A stretch of 64,000 bases of DNA from Histidinibacterium aquaticum (GCF_008710275.1 NZ_VYQE01000003.1:186001-250000); one strand, 5' to 3'. Positions 20,534 through 28,670 are shown, counted from the first letter of the stretch. Numbers and translations: made by a program. Notes: generated by a model from the sequence alone, not told the origin.

Positions 20534-22300
20534 TCAGGTGACGACCACGATGTCTTCGTCCACGAGCACCCGCCCGCCGTCGTCGCCGAGCGTGTAGACA
20601 TCGTAGGTCTCGTCTCCGATCGCCTGGCTGTCGCCGGTGGCCTCTGCCCCGGTCATCGTGACGGTGTCGTCGGACCCGCCGTGGATCGTCAGGTCGTTGC
20701 CGTTCTTCGAAAGGGCCGCGAGGTCCTCCGCCGTCAGCGTGAGCTCGCTGTCGAGCGCGAAGGCCAAATCGATGCCGCCCAGGTCGAAGTCCGAGAGCCC
20801 CGGCGCCGAGAGATCCACCAGGTCGGTCCCCGCCTCGTCGAGTACGAAGAGCGTCGCGTTCTGGTTGCCCGCCGCATCGGTGGAACTGATCACGAGCTGG
20901 CTGCCGTCCGGAACGGGCGTGTCGAAGACGAGGTCCATCTCCTCGGCGTAGTCCGGGTCGGGCCGGGCGCGCAGGCCAAGGTCCTCGGAGGTGCCGTCAC
21001 CATGGAGCGCGGTCACGGCGAGACCCTCGTGCGCCTCGGTGATCCCGATGGACCTGAGGGCATCGCTCGACCGGTCCAGCGAGGAGACCAGCGGGATCTC
21101 GGGGACATCGGTATCCACCTGCACGGTGCCCGTCGTCGTGGCGGAGTTGCCGGCCGCGTCGGTCGCGGTGGCCGTCACCTCGAGCTCGTAGGTCCCCATC
21201 GCGACATCGCCCGCGGGGAGATCGAGTGACCAGCTCTCGCCCTCGACCTTGGCGGTATAGCTCTTGCCGCTCACGGTCACTTCGACCGTGCTGCCCGCCT
21301 CGGTCGTACCGGTGAGCGTGACCCCGTCGCTGCGCTCGGCGGCATTGACGATGCCGTCGGTCTCCACCTTTTCGGCTTCGAAGGTGACGACGGTGACGGT
21401 GTCGATCACAACGACGTCCTGCGCCGCGGCAGAGCCCTTCTCGGTCGTGATCGTGACGGTCGCCGGAAGCTCGTACTCGCCGTCCTCGAAGGTGCCCTTT
21501 TCATAGGTGACCGACCATGCGCCGGACTCGTCGACGGTGGTCGTGGCGGTCTGGCCGCCGACCTCGACGGTGATCTCGCCGCCAGCGGTGCCGGTGCCGG
21601 TCACCGTCAATCCGTCGGCCATGTCCTCGGCGTTGACGAGGTGACCGGTCGAGCGGGTGCCCGAGCCAATGGCTACGTCCGGGCCGCCGTCGGTTTCGGT
21701 CGAGGTGCTGATCCCCTGTTCGTCGCCGCCGTCGTCCTGGTCGCTGCTGCGGCCGAGGCTCTGTCCCAGCACCGCCGCGCCGCCGGCGGCGGCGCCCCAG
21801 CCCAGGGGCCCGATGGCGCCGATCCCGCCGACCAGTGGATTGACCAGCATGCCGACCATACCGGCGTTCTCGTCGTCGTTGCCGACTCCCAGCGTGGCGT
21901 CGTCGGCCAGCAGCTCGGGTCCGCGCAGGAAGAAGAAGGCGTCGTCCGGGTTGAACTTGCCGAAGTCGCCGGTGTCTTCGAAGCTCGCGTAGTAGGCGTC
22001 GCCCTCCCCGGGGACCAGCTCGACATAGTGAAGCCCGCCGCCCGCGGAGACGTAGACCTGCGCGACCTGCGTGCCGTCGGCGGCGAAGTAGCCCTGGACG
22101 GTCAGCACCTCGCCATTGGCGAGCCTCACGACGAGGGTTTCTCCCTGACGCGCGAAGGAGGCGATCTGGCCGGGATAGAGGTTGAGAGAGACCTCGGACC
22201 CGCGGGGCAGCGCGATGCTCGCGCCGGTGGCCGCGGTGTCGATGGACCCACGGTCGAAGTTGCCCGCATAGTCGCGGACAACGAACTCAATCGTTGACAT
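20534..22300 (-). CDS. BapA-like adhesin with Ig-like repeats, probable type I secretion substrate
   Basis: A 588-residue surface or secreted adhesin, short for this class. The N-terminus (about residues 1-110) is a BapA prefix-like domain: MSTIEFVVRDYAGNFDRGS, then LPRGSEVSLNLYPGQIASFARQGETLVV. A Gly/Ala-rich membrane-like segment (about 150-175, GGIGAIGPLGWGAAAGGAAVLG) follows. Two bacterial Ig-like repeats come next, with the shared GxxEVTV/GESWSLDLPAGDVAMGTYELEVTATATDAAGN pattern. The C-terminus (LTLTAEDLAALSKNGNDLTI and DDTVTMTGAEATG) resembles the uncleaved type I secretion signal region. No cytoplasmic signal peptide, as expected. First gene of the operon; the ATG at 22300 has GGAGCG four bases upstream. 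Confidence 0.87.
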   Translation of the reverse strand: MSTIEFVVRDYAGNFDRGSIDTAATGASIALPRGSEVSLNLYPGQIASFARQGETLVVRLANGEVLTVQGYFAADGTQVAQVYVSAGGGLHYVELVPGEGDAYYASFEDTGDFGKFNPDDAFFFLRGPELLADDATLGVGNDDENAGMVGMLVNPLVGGIGAIGPLGWGAAAGGAAVLGQSLGRSSDQDDGGDEQGISTSTETDGGPDVAIGSGTRSTGHLVNAEDMADGLTVTGTGTAGGEITVEVGGQTATTTVDESGAWSVTYEKGTFEDGEYELPATVTITTEKGSAAAQDVVVIDTVTVVTFEAEKVETDGIVNAAERSDGVTLTGTTEAGSTVEVTVSGKSYTAKVEGESWSLDLPAGDVAMGTYELEVTATATDAAGNSATTTGTVQVDTDVPEIPLVSSLDRSSDALRSIGITEAHEGLAVTALHGDGTSEDLGLRARPDPDYAEEMDLVFDTPVPDGSQLVISSTDAAGNQNATLFVLDEAGTDLVDLSAPGLSDFDLGGIDLAFALDSELTLTAEDLAALSKNGNDLTIHGGSDDTVTMTGAEATGDSQAIGDETYDVYTLGDDGGRVLVDEDIVVVT

Positions 22301-22464
22301 GTGACGCTCCGCCTCAAGGTGCTCCGCCATCGTTTTCCGGGCGAAGCTTTGTAGATTACCCAGACGTTAACTTTGGGGACTGCCCAGATCCAGCCACATT
22401 ATCAACGCAATCCGACCCGATCTTCATGCGTGCCCTTCATGTCACGGCGGCGTGAACAGTCCGC

Positions 22465-23997
22465 CTAGACCATGCCCTCGGGCATACCGGGCAGGTTGCG
22501 GCCGAACCGGCGGGCCGGCGCAACGTCGTAGGGCAGCAGCAATCCCTTGCGGTCTTCGGGCGCGCGGTCCCTGTCGGCCTTGGATGCCGAGCGCACCGCG
22601 TCGACGATCTGCTCCCCCGTGCCCTCGGTCCGGAAGACCCGGTCGGGACCGGCCCAGTGGGCCAGGCACCGCTGCTGAAGCGTCGCCGCGAGCTCCGGAT
22701 CGCGGAGACGCAGGCCGGCCTCCGTGTCCCAGCCCAGGCTGCGGCCGTTGAGGTTCGCCGAGGAGACGATGCCGGTCGCGCCGTCGAAACAGGCGATCTT
22801 GGCGTGGACGTAGATGATCGGCGCCCCGTCGAGGTGATCGCGCCGCGTGCGCCGCTCGCCCGAAGCGGCGGCCCGGGCGGGCGCGGCGAAGAAGCAGCGC
22901 TCGCCGAAGGCCCGGCTGATCCGGGCTATGGCCCGCGCCTGCAGGAACTCGCCGTAGCGCGCGTCGAGATCCTTGTTCCCCTCGAAAGCCACGTCCTCGG
23001 GAGCCGCGGGCAGGATCGCCAGCAGGTGGAGCGAGGGGTTCCGCTCAGCCGCCTTCACGAGGGCGGAGGCGATCTTGCGCGAGCGCAGGAACTGCGTCTC
23101 GATGTAGATGAAATCCTCGGCCGACCGGATGCCGTCCAGATGCGCCGTGCAGAGCTCCTTCACGAGGTTCTTCGGCGAGACCGACCAGAAGGGCGTGCGG
23201 CGGCGGCGGACCGAGATCGTCCGCAGGAAGTCGTCGCGCTGCGGGGGCACCGATTTCGGCTGCTGGAAATGCTCCAGGTGTTCCCGGGCGATCCGGACCA
23301 CGTCGCCGCGCGTGAGCACCTGCACGTCGTGCCAGGTCTTTTCCGGCGCGCGCTCGTGGGTCGGCGTGTCGTAGCGCCGCTCGTCCAGGTCCAGCCCGCC
23401 GATGTAGAGCCACTCACGGTCGATCACCGCGAGCTTCTGGTGGTGGGTGGCCGGGATCAGCTCGGGCGGAGGCCAGCGCCGCGGACGCGTGCCGTTGTCC
23501 GTCAGCAGCGGCCGCAGGCCGGGGCTCAGGCGCAGCGCTTCCTCGCGGGCGGTCTCGTCGAGTTTCGCGAGCTTCTTCGCCTCGGCCTTCAGCTTGCTCA
23601 TGATCTTCGGCCAGAAGAGGAGCCGCGCCATCCCTCCGGTCCGCGCCGGGTGCATCAGCGCCTTGGCAGTGAGGAGATGCGGTTTGCCCGAGATCTCGGC
23701 CGCCGCCCAGAGCGCCCGCAGGCTGGCCCAGGTTTGCCGGTGCAGGTCGGGCCGCGCCACCGGATCGAAGTCCGTGAGCAGTAGCGTGATCGCCACCCCG
23801 TCCGCCAGCTTGGCGGCGATCAGTTCGAACCAGTCCTTCCCCAGCGCGCGCCCGGCCTTCGAGCGCAGCCTCGTGAAGGGATCGAAAATCCGGAAGGAGG
23901 CGTAGATCTCGCTTTGCGCCGCGGCGACCTTCTCCTCGAATGCGGGATAGGCCTCCTGAGCGGTCAGCAGGATCCGGGTGTCTACGAGAGAAGCCAT
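22465..23997 (-). CDS. Phospholipase D-like protein with two HKD motifs
   Basis: A 510-residue member of the PLD superfamily, which cleaves or transfers phosphodiester head groups (phospholipase or cardiolipin synthase-like). The two catalytic motifs are THHQKLAVIDREWLYIGGLD (about residues 187-206) and YVHAKIACFDGATGIVSSANLNGRS (about 410-434), the standard HxKx4D pair with trailing GG/SN. No signal peptide or membrane segment is apparent, so it is probably cytoplasmic or membrane-associated. It starts three bases after the stress-sensor kinase stop and is likely the last gene of the nepR-ecfG-kinase transcription unit, so stress control is plausible. Confidence 0.9.
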   Translation of the reverse strand: MASLVDTRILLTAQEAYPAFEEKVAAAQSEIYASFRIFDPFTRLRSKAGRALGKDWFELIAAKLADGVAITLLLTDFDPVARPDLHRQTWASLRALWAAAEISGKPHLLTAKALMHPARTGGMARLLFWPKIMSKLKAEAKKLAKLDETAREEALRLSPGLRPLLTDNGTRPRRWPPPELIPATHHQKLAVIDREWLYIGGLDLDERRYDTPTHERAPEKTWHDVQVLTRGDVVRIAREHLEHFQQPKSVPPQRDDFLRTISVRRRRTPFWSVSPKNLVKELCTAHLDGIRSAEDFIYIETQFLRSRKIASALVKAAERNPSLHLLAILPAAPEDVAFEGNKDLDARYGEFLQARAIARISRAFGERCFFAAPARAAASGERRTRRDHLDGAPIIYVHAKIACFDGATGIVSSANLNGRSLGWDTEAGLRLRDPELAATLQQRCLAHWAGPDRVFRTEGTGEQIVDAVRSASKADRDRAPEDRKGLLLPYDVAPARRFGRNLPGMPEGMV

Positions 23998-24000
23998 CTG

Positions 24001-25722
24001 TCAGTAATCCATAGCGTCCGGAACGGCGCTGATCGCGCGGAAGCGCACGGCAAGACGCTCGCGCCCTTCGCCGAGGTCGGTCCGTTCGAGCGATCCGCCG
24101 AGCTGGTCGGCGAAGGCTGCCATGAGGCTCTCTCCGACAGCCGCGTCACTGAGGTCGATCCCCGCCTTGCGCGGTCCGACCTCGATCGCGAGCGTTACCA
24201 TCTGGTCGTTCCCCTCGGTCAGGGTAAGCCGGACTGCCGCGAAGCTGCCGTCTTCGCTCATCCCCTGGGACAGGCCCTCGGCCACGAAGAGCGACAGCGG
24301 GACCGCCTGCTGCGGCACCAGCCGCACCGGGTCGATCCGCAGCGCCACCTCGGCATGGCCCGGCGTCAGGCCACGCTGCGCCAGGATGTCCTTGATGAGG
24401 CGTTCGGCCTCGACCGCCGTCATGTCCTTGGAGAGGTAGAGATTGCGGTGGATCGCGGCGAGGCTCAGGATCCGGTCCTGAAGCGAACGCAGCACGCCCC
24501 GGGCCTCCTCGCTCTCGGCCTTCCGGCGCTTCATCGAGGTGATCGAGGACAGCAGCTGAAGGTTGTTCTTCACCCGGTGGTGGATCTCCTTCAGCAGGAT
24601 GTTCTTCTCGCGGACCGCATTCTCGAGCTGCGCCTCGTCCCGCAGCACGTTCTCGGCCATCGCCATGAACTCGGCGTCCATCTCGCGGAACTCGGAGGGC
24701 GTGCCGAAGCGGGGCGGCGTCTCGACCAGCCGGCGCGAGCGGCCGAAATTGCGCATCTTGCTGCGCAGCTTGTGGATGTGGTCGAGGACCAGCCGGTGCA
24801 TCGCCAGAAGGGCGACGATCAGGCTCATCGCCCACATCAGCACGGGGAAGAGGATGGCCGACAGCCCGGCCGGCAGCCCGCTCCAGCGATAGATCTCGGG
24901 CTCCCAGATGCCCAGTGCGAAGACCTGGCCCGGCACGATCGGCGTCACCGCGTAGGTGCGCAGGTCGCCGGTGCGGCTGCGCGTGGTGAAGGCCCGTGCG
25001 CCATCGCTGGCCATGTCCACCATCTCGCCCGGGGGCAGCTCGGACTCGGTCAGTTCCGTCTCGCCGACAAGCTGGCTCAACAGATCGCCGGCCGAATTGA
25101 ACGTCAGGAGCTGGAGCGGGCGCGTGCCCGCATCCTGCAGCACGTCCTCGTTGCCGGTCCGCGCCAGCTGGCGGTGCGGGATCGAGACGGTGACAGACCC
25201 GGTGTAACTGCCCTCGATGAAGACGGGTTCGGTGACGACCACGACCCATTCCTGAGAGATGACCCCGCGCCGGGTCGCCGTCACCTGGCGGCGAGGGTTG
25301 TCCTGAAGCATCTCGTAGGTTTCGGACCCGCGAAGATCGACGGGCTCGCCGACCGTCGAACATGTCACGTTGCCGTCGACCGGCAGGAAGCCGATCACGG
25401 AGAAGCGCTCTTCCAGCCGTATGACGTCGGCGAGGGCCTCGCTGCAGACATCGGGATCGTCGAGCAGCGGCGGCAGGGTGCCACTCAGCGCGAAGCTGAC
25501 GCCGCGCGCGGAGGCGATGAGCTCGGACTGCCGCGATGCGGCGCGTTCGGTCAGCGCGAGAAGGGCGAGTTCGGAGCGGCGGAGCGCCTCGCGTTCGTAC
25601 TCGCGGGTCTGCACGACCGCAATGAGCCCCAACGGGAGGAGAGCGAGCGACAGGAGAGCGATGACCCGGAAGGTCAGGCCCCAGCCGCGTCCCTCTTCTT
25701 GGCGCTCATCCGGCACACTCAC
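24001..25722 (-). CDS. Membrane sensor of the HisKA_2 histidine-kinase family with a degenerate ATPase domain (PhyK-like)
   Basis: Probable sensor of the general stress response. The 573 residues give a transmembrane segment near 18-38 (VIALLSLALLPLGLIAVVQ), a periplasmic region of about 250 residues, a second segment near 305-330, then a HAMP-like linker. The HisKA_2 H-box KEIHHRVKNNLQLLSSITSMK follows, with His381/382. The expected ATPase motifs are missing: the N-box region reads PLSLFVAEGLSQGM instead of a NELVTNA type, and the G1 region reads LAIEVGPRKAGIDL instead of a DDGxG type. The GTG at 25722 overlaps the ecfG stop (GTGA). Family is sure; kinase activity is doubtful. Confidence 0.88.
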   Translation of the reverse strand: MSVPDERQEEGRGWGLTFRVIALLSLALLPLGLIAVVQTREYEREALRRSELALLALTERAASRQSELIASARGVSFALSGTLPPLLDDPDVCSEALADVIRLEERFSVIGFLPVDGNVTCSTVGEPVDLRGSETYEMLQDNPRRQVTATRRGVISQEWVVVVTEPVFIEGSYTGSVTVSIPHRQLARTGNEDVLQDAGTRPLQLLTFNSAGDLLSQLVGETELTESELPPGEMVDMASDGARAFTTRSRTGDLRTYAVTPIVPGQVFALGIWEPEIYRWSGLPAGLSAILFPVLMWAMSLIVALLAMHRLVLDHIHKLRSKMRNFGRSRRLVETPPRFGTPSEFREMDAEFMAMAENVLRDEAQLENAVREKNILLKEIHHRVKNNLQLLSSITSMKRRKAESEEARGVLRSLQDRILSLAAIHRNLYLSKDMTAVEAERLIKDILAQRGLTPGHAEVALRIDPVRLVPQQAVPLSLFVAEGLSQGMSEDGSFAAVRLTLTEGNDQMVTLAIEVGPRKAGIDLSDAAVGESLMAAFADQLGGSLERTDLGEGRERLAVRFRAISAVPDAMDY

Positions 25723-26300
25723 AGATTGCCTGTACCATTCGACGCAAGGACCGCAAGGGTCGCGCCGTCGGTCATCTCCATCTTCTCGTCGTCCGACATA
25801 TGGAGCAACTCGGCCAGACGCGTGCGTCCGCGGTTGGCCCGGCTCTTGATCGTGCCGATGGCGACGCCGCACATGCTGGCGGCCTCTTCATAGGAAAATC
25901 CTTGCGCGCCGACGAGCGTCAGCGCCTCGCGCTGCTCCTCGGGAAGCTTCGCGAAGGCCCGGAAGAAATCCGTCATCTGCAGTTTGCCGTCATGCTCCGG
26001 CTTCTCGGCGAGCCCGTTGGTGAAGGCGCCGTCGACGTCGGCGACCTCGCGCTTCGCCTTGCGCCGGCCGGAGTAGAAGGTGTTGCGGAGGATCGTGAAG
26101 AGCCAGGCCCTAAGGTTCGTCCCGGGCTCGAACTTGTCGAAGTTGCTCCAGGCCTTCACGACCGTGTCCTGAACCAGATCGTCCGCAGCGGCGCCGTTGC
26201 GCGTCAGCGACAACGCAAAGGCCCGCAGCGCCGGAAGATGGTCCACGAGCTCGTCCTTCGGATCCTTGTGTCCGGTTTTTGCCTGCCCTGTCTTTGCCAT
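25719..26300 (-). CDS. ecfG: EcfG-type ECF sigma factor of the general stress response
   Basis: Directs RNA polymerase to stress promoters of the GGAAC...GTT type. The 193-residue protein has sigma region 2 (DLVQDTVVKAWSNFDKFEPGTNLRAWLFTILRNTFYS, about residues 40-78) and region 4 (FAKLPEEQREALTLVGAQGFSYEEAASMCGVAIGTIKSRANRGRTRL, about 117-163). This matches EcfG sigma factors of alphaproteobacteria, normally held by NepR. Its neighbours agree: nepR lies 11 bases upstream on the same strand and phyR is divergent. The C-terminal end overlaps the kinase start by four bases. It is preferred over a housekeeping-like RpoE because of this exact gene neighbourhood. Confidence 0.94.
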   Translation of the reverse strand: MAKTGQAKTGHKDPKDELVDHLPALRAFALSLTRNGAAADDLVQDTVVKAWSNFDKFEPGTNLRAWLFTILRNTFYSGRRKAKREVADVDGAFTNGLAEKPEHDGKLQMTDFFRAFAKLPEEQREALTLVGAQGFSYEEAASMCGVAIGTIKSRANRGRTRLAELLHMSDDEKMEMTDGATLAVLASNGTGNL

Positions 26301-26311
26301 TCTGCCGAACC

Positions 26312-26488
26312 TTAACTGTTATCCGCATCTGACGAGGCTGGTGCCTTATCTTCGTCTTCAGCGTCCTGTTTGCGCAGTTTGTCCAGCAATCCCATCAGCT
26401 TGTCGGGCAAGGGATCGTTCTGGATTTCCTCGAAGGCTCGCCGAAGATGTTCATCGATATCGGCCTTGGGGTCCTGTCCCTTGGTCAT
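26312..26488 (-). CDS. nepR: NepR-family anti-sigma factor (58 residues)
   Basis: Translated by hand from the ATG at 26488, this short gene encodes MTKGQDPKADIDEHLRRAFE, then EIQNDPLPDKLMGLLDKLRK, then a charged tail ending SSDADNS. The core IDEHLRRAFEE...DPLPDKLMGLLDKLR is the NepR signature: two helices that clamp EcfG and, in stress, the sigma-like domain of phosphorylated PhyR. It is read just before ecfG (11-base gap), the usual nepR-ecfG pair, and is divergent from phyR. It would be missed by a minimum-length filter of 60 residues. Regulation by EcfG itself is usual; the intergenic region carries GGAAC elements on both strands. Confidence 0.92.
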   Translation of the reverse strand: MTKGQDPKADIDEHLRRAFEEIQNDPLPDKLMGLLDKLRKQDAEDEDKAPASSDADNS

Positions 26489-26556
26489 TTAACCTCGCCC
26501 TGAAAACTTTCGGTCCACGAGATCGGCGCGGCGCGGCTTTCGCTCGTCCGATCCGT

Positions 26557-26582
26557 GGAACCTAAGTCGTGTCTCCGGGTTT
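26557..26582 (+). promoter_or_regulatory. Candidate EcfG-dependent promoter of phyR
   Basis: GGAAC at 26557-26561, 15 bases, then GGGTTT at 26577-26582, about 35 bases before the phyR start. This approximates the EcfG consensus GGAAC-N15-17-cGTT. A GTTCC at 26584-26588 gives a GGAAC element on the other strand as well, facing nepR, but its -10 is poor. Confidence 0.5.
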
Positions 26583-26616
26583 AGTTCCCGAAAAATCTGA
26601 CAAGGGACACTTTTTC

Positions 26617-27429
26617 ATGTCGTCGACTTCCGAGGCCAACAGCCTTGCCAATGTTATCGGAAATGAACTGCCGTACCTTCGGCGCTATGCCCGTGCCCTC
26701 ACCGGAAGTCAGGGGTCGGGCGATGCCTACGCCGCGGCAACCCTCGAAGCCATTCTGGAAGACAGGTCCTTGTTTTCCGAGAAAGTTTCGGCCCGCGTGG
26801 CGCTCTTCCGCGTCTTCCACGGCATCTGGACCAGCTCCGGAAGCCCGGTCGCCGAGGGCGAGACCGGCCTTGCCCAGGCGGCACAGACGCACCTCGCGAA
26901 ACTGACCGCGAACACCCGCGAGGCGCTCCTGCTGAACACGATCGAGGAACTCTCTGTTTCCGACATCGCGTTCGTCATGGACATTGGCGAGAGCGAAGTG
27001 CGTCACCTGGTTGACGTTGCGCAACGCGAGATGGCCGACAGCGTCTCCGGCCGCGTCATGATCATCGAGGACGAGGCGATCATCGCCATGGACCTTCAGG
27101 CCATCGTCGCCGACATGGGTCACGCCATCACCGGCGTCGCCCGGACGCGCGACGCGGCGGTCGAACTGGCCCGCACGGAGAAGCCCGACCTGATCCTCGC
27201 CGACATCCAGCTGGCGGACAATTCCAGCGGCATCGATGCGGTGAACGACATCCTCGCCGATCTTGGCGAGTTGCCGGTCATCTTCATCACGGCCTTCCCC
27301 GAGCGGCTGCTGACGGGCGAACGCCCCGAGCCCGCCTTCCTGATCTCCAAGCCCTACCGCGAGGACCAGGTCCGCTCGGCAGTCAGCCAGGCGATGTTCT
27401 TCTCCTCCACGGAGCCGCTGCACACCTGA
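26617..27429 (+). CDS. phyR: PhyR response regulator / anti-anti-sigma factor of the general stress response
   Basis: Phosphorylated PhyR binds NepR and so frees EcfG. The 270-residue protein has an N-terminal sigma-like domain (residues about 10-140: LPYLRRYARALTGSQGSGDAY and LTANTREALLLNTIEELSVSDIAFVMDIGESEVRHLV) that mimics sigma regions 2 and 4. A C-terminal receiver follows (about 145-265) with acidic pocket IIEDEAIIAMDLQ, phosphoacceptor Asp196 in PDLILADIQLAD, FITAFPERLL, and the KPY motif near 247. The ATG at 26617 has AAGGGA nine bases upstream; an earlier ATG at 26569 is less likely. A hairpin follows at 27436-27461. Confidence 0.96.
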   Translation: MSSTSEANSLANVIGNELPYLRRYARALTGSQGSGDAYAAATLEAILEDRSLFSEKVSARVALFRVFHGIWTSSGSPVAEGETGLAQAAQTHLAKLTANTREALLLNTIEELSVSDIAFVMDIGESEVRHLVDVAQREMADSVSGRVMIIEDEAIIAMDLQAIVADMGHAITGVARTRDAAVELARTEKPDLILADIQLADNSSGIDAVNDILADLGELPVIFITAFPERLLTGERPEPAFLISKPYREDQVRSAVSQAMFFSSTEPLHT

Positions 27430-27435
27430 TGTCCC

Positions 27436-27461
27436 GGCCCGGCCGGCGTTCCGGCCGGGCC
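27436..27461 (+). terminator. Strong hairpin after phyR
   Basis: GGCCCGGCCGG (27436-27446) pairs perfectly with CCGGCCGGGCC (27451-27461) around a CGTT loop, seven bases after the phyR stop. The following bases GTTGCTCC give no T-run, so termination may be partial. Confidence 0.5.
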
Positions 27462-27546
27462 GTTGCTCCGTCCCCGTGGTCCTGCAACACTGGTTCGGAG
27501 TTCAGACCATCCTACGTCACATGACATGATTTCGAAGGAGGCCGAT

Positions 27547-27900
27547 ATGGCGAGCGCTTCACAGACCACCCAAGCCAGCACCGCGGCGAGCAAGGCCGAG
27601 AAAGAGGCATCCCTCAAGGACATCTCCGTCCAGATCGAGGCCCTCAAAGCCGACCTCGCCAACCTGACCGAGGCGATGGGCGACTACGGCAAGTCCCGCT
27701 ACCGCAGCACCCGCAAGGATGTCGAGCGCCGCGCGAAGGACGCCCGCCGCAGCGCCGAGGACGGCATGGAGCATCTTCAGAACGAAGCCGAGTATTATAG
27801 CCGCCAGGCTCAGGACATGGTCCGCGAGCAGCCGGGCACCGCGCTCGGCATCGCCGCCGCCATCGGCTTCCTCATCGGCCTGTTCGCCTCGCGCAAATGA
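27547..27900 (+). CDS. ElaB/YqjD/DUF883-type membrane-anchored protein
   Basis: A 117-residue protein: a charged helical N-terminal part (about residues 15-90, including SLKDISVQIEALKADLANLTEAM and STRKDVERRAKDARRSAEDG), then a single C-terminal membrane helix (TALGIAAAIGFLIGLFASRK). This is the ElaB/YqjD layout; in E. coli such proteins anchor ribosomes to the inner membrane in stationary phase and are stress-induced. Length and the basic end after the helix fit well. The ATG at 27547 has AAGGAGG directly upstream, a strong ribosome site. The stop overlaps the start of the next gene (ATGA), so the two are coupled. Position next to phyR suggests stress control. Confidence 0.87.
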   Translation: MASASQTTQASTAASKAEKEASLKDISVQIEALKADLANLTEAMGDYGKSRYRSTRKDVERRAKDARRSAEDGMEHLQNEAEYYSRQAQDMVREQPGTALGIAAAIGFLIGLFASRK

Positions 27901-28271
27901 TCTTCCTGGAAATGATCCAGGCGCGGATCGCCCTGGCGGTCCGAAGGGCCGTTTGGGGCGGCGTCGGGGCCTTCATGATCCTGATCGGCCTGGGCTTCCT
28001 GGGCGCCGCCGGCTTCATCGCGCTCGCCGCGGCGACCGATGCCCTGACCGCCGCGCTGATCATCGGCGGCGGCTTCTTCGGGATCGGTCTGCTGATCCTC
28101 GGGATCGCCTCGCTGCGGCGTCACCGGATCCCCGCCCGTGGCACGACCAAGGCCGCGGCGACCGCCGCGCCTCCCGGCAGCATGAGCAGCGCGATGCTCC
28201 CCGCCGCGGTGCAGGCGTTCATCGTGGGTCTGTCCGCCGGGATCGCCTCGGGCCGGGGCCGCCGCCGCTAG
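27897..28271 (+). CDS. Small membrane protein, holin-X/phage-holin-like family
   Basis: A 124-residue protein with two membrane segments (about residues 20-45, WGGVGAFMILIGLGFLGAAGFIAL, and 48-70, ALTAALIIGGGFFGIGLLILGIA). A basic cytoplasmic tail ends GRGRRR. The pattern and length match the proteins often called phage holin family or Act-holin-X in proteobacteria; there are no phage genes here, so the name should not be read as lysis function. Its ATG overlaps the TGA of the ElaB-like gene, and this pairing is common near stress genes. Role unknown, probably envelope-associated. Confidence 0.75.
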   Translation: MIFLEMIQARIALAVRRAVWGGVGAFMILIGLGFLGAAGFIALAAATDALTAALIIGGGFFGIGLLILGIASLRRHRIPARGTTKAAATAAPPGSMSSAMLPAAVQAFIVGLSAGIASGRGRRR

Positions 28272-28283
28272 TTCGGAGCTGAC

Positions 28284-28670
28284 TCAGATCCGTGCGGGCC
28301 TCTCGGCCCGCTCGGACGACAGGCAGGCGTCGACGTGATCGATCACGTCGGAGGCGTCGAAGGGCGAGTGCATCTTCCAGACGCCGACCGGCAGGTCCTC
28401 GTCGGAGCGCCTGCCATCGAGGATGAGATAGACCGTGCGCATCGCCCGCGCCCGCGCCGCGTCGAAGAGGTCCCGCAGTTCTTCGGTGGCGCGGCCCAGC
28501 CCCCAGATCACCAGGTCGGCCCCGCCCTCCGGCAGGCGCGCATGAGTATCGTGCACGAGCACGATATCGGCCGTGGGGCAATGCTCCATGATCTCGTCGC
28601 GCAGGTCCATCGCCACGACGCGAGTCGGCTCCGCGATCAGGATCCGGAGCGGAGGTAGGTCCATCGTCAT
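28284..28670 (-). CDS. Stand-alone receiver-like protein lacking phosphorylation residues
   Basis: A 128-residue protein that reads as a CheY-like receiver fold: LRILIAEPTRVVAMDLRDEI (first strand and helix), ADLVIWGLGRATEELRDLF (third strand), TVYLILDGRRSDED, and WKMHSPFDASDVIDHV (last strand and helix). The residues that make receivers work are missing. The acidic pair is reduced to E-P, the phosphoacceptor position is W56/G57 instead of Asp, and the KPF motif is SPF. So it may be a pseudo-receiver that binds a partner without phosphorylation. The start is uncertain: ATG at 28670 or 28664, or GTG at 28676, none with a clear ribosome site. Divergent from the Crp/Fnr gene. Confidence 0.72.
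   Translation of the reverse strand: MTMDLPPLRILIAEPTRVVAMDLRDEIMEHCPTADIVLVHDTHARLPEGGADLVIWGLGRATEELRDLFDAARARAMRTVYLILDGRRSDEDLPVGVWKMHSPFDASDVIDHVDACLSSERAERPARI

Noticed and set aside
20470-20601. Longer TolC-type protein starting at 20601
   Set aside because: It would overlap the adhesin gene by 68 bases and place a lipoprotein signal 50 residues inside. The GTG at 20469 with AAGAGG upstream is better.
27897-28271. Prophage remnant suggested by a holin-like gene
   Set aside because: There are no lysin, integrase, capsid or tail genes or att repeats nearby. The protein belongs to a cellular holin-like family common next to ElaB-type genes.
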